From Epiperipatus broadwayi (Eukaryota; Onychophora; Udeonychophora; Euonychophora; Peripatidae), in the NCBI GenBank assembly GCA_028023455.1, contig JAQFVV010000012.1, positions 8,902,499 to 8,966,498 on the forward strand: DNA of 64,000 nt. The letters are read 5' to 3'. The stretch's first letter is position 1; the number at the start of each line of letters is the position of its first letter. Positions 35,241 to 48,300 of this stretch are shown here, piece after piece. A program made the position numbers and the translations under genes. The notes under the pieces are model-generated. The model was not told the DNA's origin and made no database searches. It worked only from the letters and a program-made list of their open reading frames with translations.

Positions 35241-37020
35241 TTAGTTTATAATCTTTTATTTTTTCATAATTTTTATAAATTTGTCTTTTGTTTTATCAGC
35301 TAAAATAAAGAACTACAAGATACAATTAAATTGGCATATATAAATGAGTACTGTGCTGCACAGAAACTCATGAGGGAGTAATTCACATGTCTGCACACTG
35401 TACCACAATCTGGATTTGAAAACAGATAGGAGAATATTAGAAAATGTTTTTCAAGTAATAAGACAGTTTGTTTCATTTTAGATAAATGTTTTATAGTCAA
35501 CTCAGCCAGATAACCTGTTCAGTAGTTCAGTAAATTGTTATTTCAGTTATTGTTTAGAAGATAACTGATTCAGATTAAATGGCATTTGATAGGAGAGTTA
35601 GTTACTAATTAAAAACATACAATTACAATGTGATGCTACCTTCATACATATGGTGAAAGGTTATATCCCTATAGTCATTAACATGGATAATCTTCATTTG
35701 TATATTAACAGTCTGTGAATTCTTTTATTATTGTCATTAATTTTCATAATTAAACTTTGAAAAAAAATAAGAAGATAGATTAAATGATTTGATCACAGTA
35801 TGTTTAAAAAAAAAAGGGCATTTCACAGACAATATTACCTGCTGCTTTTGATTCTGTAAACACTTCTGTTTAAAGAATATTTGGCAACAAATGACATATT
35901 ATCCAGCTTCATCTGTTTATGATTCATAGTACAACTGTATTTACATTTTACAAAGATTGATAGCAAGTAAAACCTAGCCAAAATGTTGGTATGATTGTAC
36001 AATGAATAATACATTGATGAATCCAGATAATATGTCACTTATATCTATGTAAAAATAATTTTAACAATTTTTGGCAATAAGCTCCCCAGATATTCTTATG
36101 GTAAGATAGGAAATTTAAAGAATGTCATCTTCAATTAATTTCTTTACTTTTTATCTAATTATTTCCAGATTTACAACACTGATGACAAAGACATCAATTA
36201 TTTTAAAAAAACCAATAAGTTTAAAATACTATTTTCTTAATGAAGTATGCTTCAATAAAATGTATTATATAGTTTGAAAATTAAAATATTTGAATATATT
36301 ATGTTAAAGAAATAGCAAGAAATAGTATATTTTCAGTAATAATAATCAAATGTTACTTAGTATGTGTCATAGTAGTCTATTATTTAGTGACAGAGAATTT
36401 AACAAACACACATACATGACAATAGTTTGAAGTTTTCCAAAAAAACAAAAACAAGGGGGAGGGGTAAACATTTTATTATAGTTTTGGTTTCAAAGCATCA
36501 AACATTACCTCAGGTTTGGATTGTAGTAACTCATTTCTTCTGCTTTCAGAATTATTTTCTGATATTTTCTTGTACTGGCATGTTTTTGTCACATATATGA
36601 GTGACAATTGAAACAATTTGCACATTAAATCCATTTAGTAATAGAAAGTTAAGTCATAATATCCTATGCTAGTGTGGAGCAACAGTAATTAAAATGAATT
36701 TATAACAACTTATATTTTGTCTCACAAGAGTAATTTATGAAATTTGTCATCAGCATAATTTTTTATATTTTATTTTTGTGTTTATTGTTTAATAATAGAA
36801 ACAAATATTTAGTTATTGCTTTAACCGTTTCTTGCTATACTACACTAATATATATGTTTTTAAAATATTTAATTTTTTTAAATTTATATATATTTATTGA
36901 ATTGTAACTTTAGGAAAGTATATGAATTATATTTATTAAAAAAAAAATATAAATGTGTTATATTATAAATATTGATATGTGAACTTAAATAACATAAGAG
37001 TTGCTGATATTGTTTTTTTT
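35241..37020. other. AT-rich DNA, nothing recognised
   Basis: No feature supported; short open frames at 35300-35500 and 35835-36038 have no motif. Confidence 0.45.
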
Positions 37021-37104
37021 TTCCATATGTCAAAGCGGTGGCCAGGAGCGAACCCAGGACAACTGCTTGGAAGGCAGCTACACTAAACACTAGACCACCA
37101 ATGC
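37015..37104 (-). mobile_element. tRNA-Gly-like SINE head or tRNA pseudogene
   Basis: On the minus strand, 37104-37035 folds like tRNA-Gly(TCC). It has a D-arm with the A-box region tggtctagtg, an anticodon arm gctgc-cttccaa-gcagt with TCC in the loop, and a T-arm with tgggttcgctcc. The acceptor ends gcattgg and ccaccgc have two mismatches, so it is not a clean functional gene. It is followed by tttgacatatgg and an A run. The same tail shape follows the 58.2-kb copy, which favours a tRNA-derived SINE. Confidence 0.6.
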
Positions 37105-37112
37105 TTGGCTCT

Positions 37113-38469
37113 TTTTCTTATAATTGGGGCAAGTGGTTCTTTATTTTATTTAATGGATTATTTATAGTTATTGTTATTAGAATAAATTCAGAATTTATAT
37201 GTTAAAAATACATGTAATAGTTACAAAAAAATCAAAATTTTTTCTCTATAATCTCACTAGTGTCTTCTTTCAGAAACATTTCTGTAAAAGTAAACAATTG
37301 GCAGATATCAGATAAGATATAAAAGAATCTCCCCAAATTATGTATTTACATATTAGCTTTCTTTAAAAGGTTTATGTTTAGACAATATCTATCAGCAAGT
37401 ATCTTTGGTTTAACTATAATTATTAATCAAAAAGATAGTTTAGAATTTTTAATCATTTTAAGGTTTTGACATCAAGCTATCTTTTACATCTAATTATAAA
37501 AGATTGTCAGTAGATCATAATAATATAAAGTAATCTCATAACAACCACTGATTATTTTGTTTTATAGTTTGCCATTCTTAAATTATAATATTACTTAGTG
37601 TAAGAGTGATATAGCTAAGCAATCAAGATAATTTTATTTCTAAACCTTTTGTTATTCAAAAAGTTTCAAACTATTAGATCGAATAGCAAGTAAATAAAAA
37701 GGCGCTTTTGGATGAATCTACTGTAGAAACAGTGCTAACCAATGAAAAAGATTAATAAATCAATATTTTATCTATAAGATGATTGATATTTTCATCTGAT
37801 AATGATTTTACTCATGCTCCTTAAGATGACTTTTAAAATAATGAAAAAAATATTACTCTATAATTAATTTTAGTATTACAGTGGCTCCTTAAAATACTAA
37901 AATGATTTCAACCCATAACTGTTCTTTTGTGGGAAGTCTTGTGAAATACTTTTATTTTGAGGAGAGGCATAACCAAGGCAGGCAACTGCAACTAATAGAT
38001 TAAATCTTATTGTAATCTTAATAGGTGGACTGTAACTCATTTCTATACCGAGCAAATCTCTCAATAAGTGATATTCTTTTTTTTTTCCTGGGACAAGGTT
38101 ATTAAGATTTTTTTTTATTATTTAAAAAAAAAACAACTTAAAAAAGCAGTAGTATTTTAGAAAAATATGTTTAAGTACCAAAATCTATGCAGTAATTTTT
38201 TTATGCAAATATCAAAATCACTTCCTCATTTATTATTTGGTTAATGTAAAGATATTTAATCATTTTGGAAAATGAATTTTATTCATATTACTTTATCAAA
38301 AGCATACTTCTATACTGAAAATATTGTATGAACAATTTTCATGTGAAAATGTTTCTAAGGAGTATGAACATATTACTATTTCCTCAATTATTATGTGTAG
38401 GTATTCCATACTATCACATAAATTTGTCATGAGTTAATTTTAAAAATATTTGTGATATTTTGTGTACAT
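37113..38469. other. AT-rich DNA, nothing recognised
   Basis: No feature supported. Confidence 0.45.
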
Positions 38470-38565
38470 TAGTTTTCAGTATACAATTTCCACTTCAAAC
38501 ACTTTTTAGCAAAACTCTTTATTTGTATATATACATACACCTACGTTTTGACTGACCAGTTGAAC

Positions 38566-38606
38566 TGGCTCTGAAGAAAACTGCAGGTCAGTCGAAATGT
38601 AGGTGT
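38566..38606 (+). ncRNA. Hammerhead-like motif, family D unit 1
   Basis: gct, ctgaaga, then stem II (actg/cagt with extension, loop caggt), then gaaatgta and ggtgt. The CUGANGA and GAA cores are intact. The family stem III acgt has no loop, so a monomer could hardly cleave, whereas a tandem dimer could. One base of stem III has changed in this unit (atgt). Confidence 0.55.
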
Positions 38607-38650
38607 ATGTATATATGCAAATAAAGAGTTTTGCTAAAAAGTGTCAACTG

Positions 38651-38687
38651 GCTCTGAAGAAGACTGCAGGTCAGTCTAAACGTAGGT
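38651..38687 (+). ncRNA. Hammerhead-like motif, family D unit 2
   Basis: gct, ctgaaga (38654-38660), stem II gactg/cagtc with loop caggt, then taaacgta and ggtgt. The G of the conserved GAAA is a T here, which should abolish activity, but stem III acgt is intact. The two units complement each other's defects, so the ancestral motif is clear. Confidence 0.5.
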
Positions 38688-38808
38688 GTATGTATATATA
38701 CAAATAAAAAGTTTTGCTAAAAAGTGTTTGAAGTTGTTTGGATAAATTGTATTTATAGGATATTACAGCAAAATAAAGAAAAGTGTGATTTTGGTAGTTT
38801 TCAGTATA

Positions 38809-41540
38809 TTTATTATGTGTGTATCTGATAACCAGAACATTGCATTTACTTAACAAATTTACATTTATACTGACTGTTTTTGATAAATTTTATTTTTCTT
38901 TATAAAATATTTGCACTTTTAATGCTTGTAATATTAGAAGGTCTGTGCAAAAACAAACAAATTTGTCTTGAACATGTTAAGAAGTTATATCAAAATTGTG
39001 TAAATAACGATAACAATAATAGATTCATTTTTTAAATAGTATCCTAAATTTAGGGATTATTAAAAATTCCTTTTATAAAACACTGATGCGTTAGAGTGAG
39101 ATCGTTCTTATTAATAAAATTAAAAGATAACCTTAAAATGACTATTTTATTGAATGTTACCTAATTAATTTCTCAGTGGTATATAATACTGGCATGTAGT
39201 AAGTATGTAAATTTTATAAATCATAACAATTGAGAATTAAACATCTATCAGATTTACAACATAAATAAGAATGCATAAGAGTGACCAATAATATTACACA
39301 CAGCTTTGCTTGAGTGAGTAGAATAGTAATAAAAATAAAACTATAAAATATAAATGATAATTAAAATACATTTCAAATTTATATATATAAGGTTATATTC
39401 TGAACAATAGAAAATTTTTGATGTTTTATTATCTAAATAAAATTTTCCCTTTAATAGAAAATTTGATAATTAAAAGTGTGATAACTAAAATATATTTCAT
39501 TTTCGACTTTTGATGTATTGAGTGCTAAATAAAGTTTTCTCTCACTAATTCTCTCCATTTCTCTCCCATTAGTAGAAAATTTGATAATTGAAATATATTT
39601 ATATATTACCTAAATTACATTTTTTATTTTTGATCTATTGAATATCAACTAAAATTTTATCCTGTTTTATAAAAAATTATAATTCTCTCCATTTCTCTAG
39701 ATGTGCTCTAATGTTAGTAAAAAGTCTGACAATTAAAATATATTTATATAAAAAAATTAACAACAGCAGTATTGCAAAAAATATAATTTCTTTTAAATAC
39801 AATAAACAATAATTTTAAAGTAAATTATTATAAAAGATTTGATCACAGACTTATACAGTTAAAACTCCAAATATATATATATTACTTGTATTTAACAAAA
39901 TAAATTATTTTAAATTTTTTAAATGACAATATTTTAACATTCTGGTATATGGAAGTAAAAAATTAAATATATAGTCCAAATGAAATTTAATTATTTATGC
40001 AATAAAACTTTTATCTCAAATTTCCTAAAATTATAGTTCACTCCATTTTTCTAGTACATATTTCAATGCACTGACTACAACATTTTCCAATGTCTGTAAT
40101 ATTTTAATTAATGCTGCCCTCTGCTTGCATTTTTATGATGCCATTAGAAAATGATTGTTATTCTGCCTTATTTTTATATTGCAAATTACCACCATTTTAA
40201 AAACAATAAAGTACCATCAAGTAAAAATGTGTAGCATATGTAAGTCTTTTTTTTAAAAAAAGAGAAAATTCTGCAAAATTCCTTAAGATTGATGCAATAT
40301 TTGTTGAGTTATAAAGTAACAAACCACAAACAAACCTTCACATATGACATCATTGCAGTAAATTACAAATAGCACTACACTTTGCTGTTTGAGCAGTAAC
40401 ATAATGTTAGCAGAAGAAGTGGTACAATGAGCTTTCAATAAGAAAACTCAAGTTTTTAAATATCACTTGTATTAAACCATGTATGGTAATTAATTAATAT
40501 ATTAGTCTCAGCGTTATAAACAATGTAGAGAACAGATGACAACTTTATCTTATCAAAGCAATGAAAGTTAGTAATTTCTCCTACTTCTTAATCAAAAAAA
40601 ATTTAACCACTACTTAATATATCCATGTATGTGTTTATGTATACATATATAATTTCTGAATTTAATAGTTGTATTAATAAAAGTAATCTCTTAATTTCAA
40701 AGCTTTTTTTTTTTTCCAGATTCTTTTTTAAAAAATAATATAAATCAAGTTGTTGAGTTGTTCAACTTGTTTGGGTTACCATTCTTTTTACTTGTGAAAT
40801 TTAATCTGCTGCAATATTTCAACTCTCTATTTCTCTTTTCTTCTGAACATTTTTCAAGCCCAGATTTTCTTAGAATTAGCTCAAGTATAGCAAAGACAAG
40901 TCACTCTTCACACCAGTTTAAAAATAAACTTTCCATCAACTAAATTTTAATTCTGAAGTGAATTTTAACACAATGGAATTTTCTATTACCAAGCATACTA
41001 TCAAATACCTATTAGAAATTAACTTTAAAAATGGTAAATCTTTATATATATATAAAATGCTCTGTAATACATAGTCACTTCCTATGTATATTTAAGTTTT
41101 CCTTTATTAGTGCCTCTTTTCATCCTAGCTCAATCCTATCATAACAATCCATCAACCCAGATGTCAGACAAACCTCTCTCAATATGACCTTTTCAAGTGA
41201 GCATGACATACATAGTAATGTCATAACTTAAATTCATACATATATTTCAAACTTCTATCTTCCTGAAACATATGACCAAAGACACATGAAAATGTTTATA
41301 AATATCAATTACTACACAATATTTAATCACTGGAACACTAAACATTACAAAGATTGGTTATTGCAAGCACTGCCCTTTTTGTCAAAACTACTTTAGTTTC
41401 AAATAACAACTTTATTCACACCTTAAGAAGATACATATGGATATCAGTTAACATCTTTTATGTTACATGCTTACAATGTGCAGTGGCTCTAACTACTTTA
41501 AGAAAAAAAAAATGAAATCATTTTCATTTGCTTTTCCCAA
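38809..41540. other. AT-rich DNA, nothing recognised
   Basis: No feature supported. The 61-codon frame at 40758-40943 shows no motif. Confidence 0.45.
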
Positions 41541-41830
41541 CTGTTATAAAACTTGTAGATTTGACAAAGACTATTAAATAGGTTGAATATTTAACCTCAA
41601 CCAGAAGTTAACTAAGCATCATCTATTATAGTTAATAATTTTATTTTGTGATGTAGAATCAATTTCTACTCATTATAAATACCCTCTGTTATAAAACTTG
41701 TAGATTTGACAAAGACTATTAAATAGGTTGAATATTTAACCTGAACCAGAAGTTAACTAAGCATCATCTATTATAGTTAATAATTTTATTTTGTGATGTA
41801 GAATCAATTTCTACTCATTATAAATACCCT
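41541..41830. repeat. Recent 145-bp tandem duplication
   Basis: Two adjacent copies, 41541-41685 and 41686-41830, both start ctgttataaaacttgtag and end aaataccct. The only difference I can see is one base (cctcaacc against cctgaacc). Such identity in an otherwise decayed region indicates a young duplication, possibly polymorphic, or an assembly artefact. Confidence 0.9.
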
Positions 41831-43925
41831 TGTGAACAAATAACCATTCTATATAAAATTTAGTTAATATCTGATTCAGACTGAAGATTCATCCATTTAA
41901 TATTGCTTGTCAGATTTGCTATCTTTATGACTTAGAAAAGCGAATTAAAATGAATTTATTTATTTATTTATTTACAAAACATATTAGAATAGAAAAAAAA
42001 GCTTAACATAATAACACTATAATATAGTTAACACTAAGATAGTTAGTTTTTCATTACAAAAACTATATACATATATATAATATGAAATAATGGTGCAAAT
42101 AAAACATTATCTATAATTTAACATGTGCTTTTTAAAAATTATTTCTGCCAATCAATAAAAATAGTTAAACTTTGACCTGTGAAACAATAAGGCTTCAGGT
42201 TTATCATTCAAATCCATAACCTGTGAATTTTATTTTATGTTTCAATAGCTAATTATTATATTTATTAAAAAATCATAACCTAATGATATGTTGTTAAATA
42301 TTATATGATGTTTGAGTAAAATGATAGATTGAGCTTTAACCCAATAAATTTTAGCTCTTATGTCTGTTCAACTCTACCACTATTAGTTCACACAAGTCAC
42401 TATTATGTTAACTGTATTATTCATTTCAATGAGTTATGCATTATATAATGACAAAATTTTATCTTATACATTTTTGTATCTGACAAAGTTTAAGGTTCAT
42501 CTTAATAAGAAAAACAGTGGTAGAAATGGCTTAATACAGCAAATTTATTCACATATTTACAAATCTAAGAAGAGTAAAAATAATTAGAGTATTAACATAC
42601 TATTGTTTTATTTGGATTCAAGGCCAGACTGAATCCAAAAATTTCCCAGATAGTTCAAAAATTTTCAAACCCTCAGATTTTTTTCAAGTAGACAGCTATT
42701 TAACTGAATAAGCCATCAGATATATTATTAGCTAAAAGTTGTTTTGATTGCAAAATAAAACACAGTTTGGCCTAATGATTCTAATTGCAAGTGATTCACC
42801 CTATTTAAATTTATTATTTCCAATGTTGTTACCTCCAAGCCTTGTCCTATTATCAACTTATCCATCGCAAATTGGACTTCTCAATATCGTGCTACTAAAA
42901 TGCTACTCATATTTAAACTGTAGACTTTAAAATAATTCGTAATTGTAACATTTATTTGTCTTCAATAGTTAATACACACCCTTTCCACATCCCTTTTCAT
43001 ATTATCCTTTCCCTTTCATCATGTTGCTCCTGAATTTCATTTTTACCATTCTTTGTAAACCTTATTTAACTGTATTTGTACATTTTTTTTTTGATGAATA
43101 AACTTTCATCACTGAAAAAAAAAAAAGTTGTATTGATTTCTAATCTATAATTCTGGCTCACTTTTTGAAAATAATTTTCATAGGATTGTAATATTTGTCA
43201 TCTGCCCTGAAATAACTGATAGTAATGTCAAAAAACTATACATAATTGTTTCAGCAGGATGAAAATCTTTTATGTGATGTAGATCAAAATTTTATCATTC
43301 TGACTTCATGAAGTTTGAGATGATTAAACTCTTTATACAAATTAAATTTATAAACTTATATAAACTAAATCATATATTTTCAAAAGCATTCTATTCAATG
43401 AATCCATAATCATATTTATTCTATCAATTCATGCTTATTCAAAGGAATTTTTTAATTTATTAAAGGTTATGGCAGAACAACAGTTAAATGGCAAACCACC
43501 ACATTATTAGTACAATTAAAATACTTTTATTTCACCATGTTTTTTTGTTAATTTGTTTCTTTGAACATAAAATCCACAGTGTTTTAATTTTACTTGATGC
43601 TAATAATTTTTTTTTTTGTCATGCATTTATCTTGGTTTAGTTTATTTATTTTGCCATACATTTGTCAAGTATTTCTTATGTTAGTTTAGTAATTGATTTT
43701 TGGTGACAAAAATATCAAAAACTGATGAAAATTAAACTTTTTTTAGGAGACAACACAAAATATCTAAAATCCTTCATACTAATTTTGGGAATGCTACTTA
43801 ATTGTATCAGCAATCAATTTGGGTTTTTCCCTGATGTCAAAAATGATGTAAAATATATACTAAATTGGTACCAAAATTAAGAACTAAGTCTTGTAAATAT
43901 AGAAATAACCTTTCATTACTGTTAC
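41831..43925. other. AT-rich DNA, nothing recognised
   Basis: A small attt-type microsatellite lies at 41953-41973. Sequence near 42960-43130 is pyrimidine-rich and ends in aataaactttcatcactg plus an A run, which could be the tail of a retroposed copy; no body could be recognised. Confidence 0.4.
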
Positions 43926-43934
43926 AGTCAAAAT

Positions 43935-44184
43935 GATTACAGTCAAATATCAACCTTTCATGCTATTGTGCATACGCTTTGCAAGTGTTAATAATAAATG
44001 AATACTTTCTCACCAATACAAGATATAGTATTTATGCAGGAATAAGAGGATTCCTTTTATTCCTGCATAAATACTAAGTATTCATTTATTATTAACACTT
44101 GCAAAGTGTATGCACAACTAGCGTGAAAGGCTGATGTTTGACTGTAATACAATTGTTTACATACGCTATATAAAATAAATGCTT
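43935..44184. mobile_element. Family E inverted-repeat element
   Basis: The arms, about 43939-44047 and 44050-44150, pair over nearly their full length (aagtgttaataataaatgaa, gcaggaataa). A direct repeat, agtcaaaat, at 43926-43934 and 44185-44193 extends to 13 bases with one mismatch and fits a target duplication. The last ~34 bp (about 44151-44184, with ttacatacgctatat) occur only on the right end. The plan is the same as in the Penelope-like families, with no coding sequence and no hammerhead core seen. Confidence 0.65.
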
Positions 44185-44193
44185 AGTCAAAAT

Positions 44194-46053
44194 AATTGCA
44201 AGAGACATCATGAATATCAAAATTCATTGACAATAGCAAACCATTAATATAGGCATTGTGTAAAGCACATATGTAAGTGTGTCCATATACAGTACATCCA
44301 CTGTAAATTATAAGTTCAAATTTGCTTTTTATTTCCAAATTTTTATTTTAACATTTATAAATTACAGATATGGAAATCAAGAATACAGAGGATTATAATT
44401 GCAAATTATTTTGTTAAAAACAATTAACCCAAATCCCTTTTATCTAGATATTTATTTGTCTAAAGATTGACTAAATTATCATTTCTGATAAAAATATTTC
44501 TGACTTCTAAGTTTTTTGAGAATCTTGAGACTTTTTGTTTGTAGTTACTAAGATCTATGAGATGGTAATTTAAAAAGATTTGATAAAAAAGAATCCTTCC
44601 AATTGTGTGGGTTCAAATCTCTCATTTCTTTTTCTTTTTAAAAAACAGTTAGTAATAGGCTCTGTGTCTGAGTACATTTTATTTTTCAGGGATAAATGTC
44701 TTAATATGATTTTATTAATTTAATCAGATATACTTAAATTATTATCACACTTTTACCTATCATTCTTTTTGATGCAGTTATAATAATTATTGATTAAATA
44801 AATTGCAATTAAGATTCAATTAATAAACATAATGATTATTAAACAGTTAAATAAAACTGAAGTACTTTTGAATTTAAATTTTCTATTTTATTACTGCAAG
44901 TAATAAAAATTATATTTATATAAATCTAGTCATGTGTATTTGAAAGCCTGGTTCAGCAAAGTAATATTATTTTATACTAAAAATTTATTACCATAATAGT
45001 TGATAATTGTCTACATACTCTTATAGAGTATATTTTATTATAAATATGAACTATATATATATATATATATATTGTAAGGGTAGCTTACAATCCAATTGAA
45101 ACCAGCCTTTATCCATCCACACCTCCAAATCAAACCCATTAAAAACATAAACTTAGCTAATAGGTGGTTAAATATGCAATATTTTTTGTGTGTAAATATA
45201 CACACATCTATATATAAGCGATAAATGTTTGCCTTATTAAGTACAAATATCAACAAATGTCACAATGAAATAATTTCCTTTGTTTAATGAGATATAAAAC
45301 TCCAGTTAAATAAATTTTTCCTATATATAAATAGACCAACAACGAGTTACTTATAAGTGTTAAATGTCACTAATAAAGACTTAAACCTAGAAACATAGTG
45401 ATGATACCTAATATCAAGCCAATCACTAGGTAACCAAGTATGGAAGATGATAGTAAAATTCTATTAAGTAATTTTATTTTTGCTTATAATTAATATGATA
45501 TGCATAATAGACAGTTACAGCCATAGAAAAGGAAATGCTCATATACTAAACATCAGAAACTAAGCCCAGTATAAAAGCAAACCCAGTTCATTTCCATCAT
45601 CTTTTGTTATTTTTCAAAGCTATAATAACTGCACAAAGCCAATTTTTGAATGTCTGAATCCAATAGAAAATGGACGATTCATTTGAACATTCCAAATTAT
45701 TTGTATAATCTTCATAGAGCAAAATTATAAAAAACTATAGACAACATTTAAAGAAAAAAAAAGTTTGATCAATTCATGCAACTTGACAAAAGAACTAAAT
45801 TAGTTTTAAATTGATATTTAAATATTAAAAACTGCATTATTATTCGAACATGGAGAAAAGAGAAGTAAAACATCACTAGCAATGAAGTAACTTTTTTCTT
45901 ATATAAATCATTAAATGCCAAATGATAAATTAAGAAAAAGTAAATCTATTATGAACTGCTGTGTAATATACTCTGGTTAGATTAATATTGCCAAAGGACT
46001 GGATTTCTAGTCCTACCATAAAAGCACGGTGAGTTAATCCCCTTGCTTATATA
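44194..46053. other. AT-rich DNA with weak tRNA-like relic
   Basis: Near 44560-44650 a B-box-like gtgggttcaaatctctc precedes a T-rich tail, which may be a SINE relic. A (TA)n microsatellite lies at 45052-45072. Nothing else is supported. Confidence 0.35.
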
Positions 46054-46242
46054 ATGCCTGAAATAACATCAAAAGTTCTACAATATGCATCTAAATGGAT
46101 ACAGAAGAAAAGCAACTGCAGAAAATGGAAACAACACTGTTTCAAGTGCATTGCTGAAGAATTCTCACAGGTGTTGAATGATTTATTGAAAAAGGATGAT
46201 CAGAAGGGAATAGATTGTATCCATAAGAGACATTATTGCTAA
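46054..46242 (+). CDS. Unrecognised 62-residue open frame, possible repeat-derived coding piece
   Basis: The frame begins MPEITSKVLQYASKW, contains FKCIAEEFSQVLNDLLKK and ends with GIDCIHKRHYC. It has balanced composition with charged and aromatic residues, unlike the low-complexity frames around it, and lies in a patch of slightly higher GC. I do not recognise a family. It could be a piece of a transposase or a retroposed gene. No splice sites were identified, and the upstream frame is closed by a stop nine codons before the ATG. Confidence 0.3.
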   Translation: MPEITSKVLQYASKWIQKKSNCRKWKQHCFKCIAEEFSQVLNDLLKKDDQKGIDCIHKRHYC

Positions 46243-47099
46243 GCTCAAAATGAACTAATAAACATTTTGATTTATTATATATATTTGTTTATAAAAATTC
46301 TAGTTTTATTTATCTCCATACTTGGTAACTTAAATGTGCTTAGAACTTGGAAGATTCCATTATGATTGAAAGCAAGAAAGTGAAGAGGGAAAAATTTATT
46401 AAGTTAGACAAAATATTTTTTTAATGTTAAATAAAGTTTAGGTCAGCTCTCCCTCTGTAATGACCTGATATTTGATCATCATCACTATTATTATATGGAA
46501 TGAAGTAAGATTTTTTAATACTATTTCATATTAAGTATATTCACTATTACAGGACAGTTTGTTTTATTTGTTAATCTTAACTAACAATTATTTATGTTAT
46601 TTTTTCCTCAGTGTGAATGATTAATCTTCTTGCATGGATGCTCTTTCCTATCACTTTAGGGAATTGTACATACATGGGAGGGGCCCCCAAAGAAGATTGA
46701 ACATCAATAACTAGAAATGAATGATGAGGCTATCATGGATATACTTATATAATATCATAAACTTGTTAGTTAGCTTTGAGGTCAAATTGATAAAGGATTT
46801 TTTTTAAATTTTGCATTGTAAATAATTAGTGCCTTGTTATGTACTTTACAATAGGTTAAGGGTTGGAATAGTAAATATATGAATCATTAATTTGGTAGAA
46901 ATGCATTCCTGACACATACAATTATAATTTTTTTAATCATGTGTAAAGAGTTTTTGAATTTTTATTTTGTTATCAATAAACATTGTTAACTTGTTTTTCA
47001 TTAAATTGATCTCTAGTTTATCAGAATATTTTATGCTTTCACTCTTCAACTTATAATCGGATATATATATATACTCACATACACATTTTATTCTTATAT
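46243..47099. other. Mostly AT-rich, one GC patch
   Basis: A short G/C-rich patch at about 46675-46705 (gggaggggcccccaaag) stands out but matches nothing I know. Confidence 0.35.
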
Positions 47100-47445
47100 A
47101 GTAATATAATAATATGATTGGATGGATCTTTAATTGGAACCAATACAGAGGTCTGGTAGTTTCTATCTAGTGTAAATTTACCCTGAAGAGAATCAAAGGC
47201 AAATTTCTCCCTGAGTTTGAATATTGAGACATAATGGAATCCGAAAGAAGAATTGAGGTATCGATGAACTAGCCCAAATTGTGTCCAAATTTAATGTGTA
47301 AATTTAGAGCTATCCCATTGGAGGTAGATATGATCATAGGTTAGGTACTTCATCATGTCATTCACAGCATCCTACCAGAAGACCCTAGGTCTGACCATAG
47401 TGAGATGTGTTCATCCCTCTTCTGGTAGTAAACCCAGACTGTTAC
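47100..47445. repeat. Unassigned higher-GC block with terminal hairpin
   Basis: About 40% G+C, well above its surroundings, with no long open frame. Near its right end an inverted repeat, ctaccagaaga ... tcttctggtag (about 47372-47429), encloses ~36 bases. It is probably part of an interspersed repeat that is single-copy in this window. Confidence 0.35.
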
Positions 47446-47639
47446 AATATATATATTGAAATATTGATTGTTGTAACTAATTAAATATATTTTATTATTT
47501 TTAATAAATTTTGACTATCCAACGATATATTAAAGATTAATTCTTTATAAAAACAAAGAAATGTCTAACTATTAGGCAAATATTATAAATTTATGTGGCA
47601 TAAAATGGCTTCTTAAATGAACTCATAAGTTTCTTTATA

Positions 47640-48300
47640 TTGCTATATGTGTAGAAATCCTATTAACCAAGCAAAACATTCCACCTTCCAATTATTACAC
47701 ACCAATAAATGCATGTATTTCCTATTCCTCAAATATACTTTTCCAGTTCTGCCTCAGTTTTTTCTCTTTCTATACCATTTTAATAACAGTTGTTTAAAAT
47801 AGTTCTAAAATATTGTCCTCATACTTTCCAATTTTGTTATAGAAGATATAATCAAAGAATCCCATTCTCTATTTAATTTATGTTGATTATCTTTCAATCA
47901 CCTTACATATCAAAAGTAAGTGTTCAATTCTCTTTCTTCCATATCCACATAAACAATATTTACAGTTCAAATTCTTTTTCGATTATGACTTCTTTTCCCC
48001 GATATCTAGAATCCATGCACTTTCACCAAATAGCAATAAGCTTGCTTTAGTTGGTTATCATACATCCACTAATAGTTTTGTATAATGTTTATTCTTATAA
48101 AACTTCAAGTTATTTATTTTATTCATTCATTTTTCTTGAACTCAAATTCTTGTTCTTTCATTTTTTTCCAACCCTTATAATTATGTACCTGTAATATATG
48201 TCTCCACTTATTAACTTTGCATTTTGTAAAATTTTTTGTGTTCAACATGTTGCTGTATTGTCCAGATTACCAAAAGTCTTTTTATAAAGCATATCTAAAA
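47640..48300 (-). pseudogene. LINE ORF2 C-terminal remnant
   Basis: On the minus strand, CKYC is followed by LCGYGRKRIEHLLLICKVIE near 47890-47960. This is the C-x2-C ... H-x4-C knuckle found at the C-terminus of many LINE ORF2 proteins. Upstream, VNKWRHILQVHNYKGWKKMK is compatible with the preceding region. Downstream sequence is rich in charged residues but broken. It is 5'-truncated, as most LINE copies are. No reverse transcriptase motif is left. Confidence 0.55.

Larger units (their letters stand above)
38484..38794. mobile_element. Family D element: inverted plus tandem pseudo-LTR-like arms with hammerheads
   Basis: A perfect 14-bp target duplication, tagttttcagtata, is at 38470-38483 and 38795-38808. 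The left arm (38484-38557, minus orientation) is mirrored on the right. The right side is doubled: two direct copies with period 83 bp, each with a hammerhead-like core and the string ataaagagttttgctaaaaa (second copy ataaaaag). A ~45-bp tail, about 38750-38794, occurs only on the right. Arms in both tandem and inverted order with a one-sided extension are typical of Penelope-like elements. There is no coding sequence. Confidence 0.7.

Noticed and set aside
42960-43130. Possible retroposed copy ending in aataaa-like signal and A run
   Set aside because: The upstream sequence has no coding or repeat similarity I can recognise, and A runs are common throughout the window.
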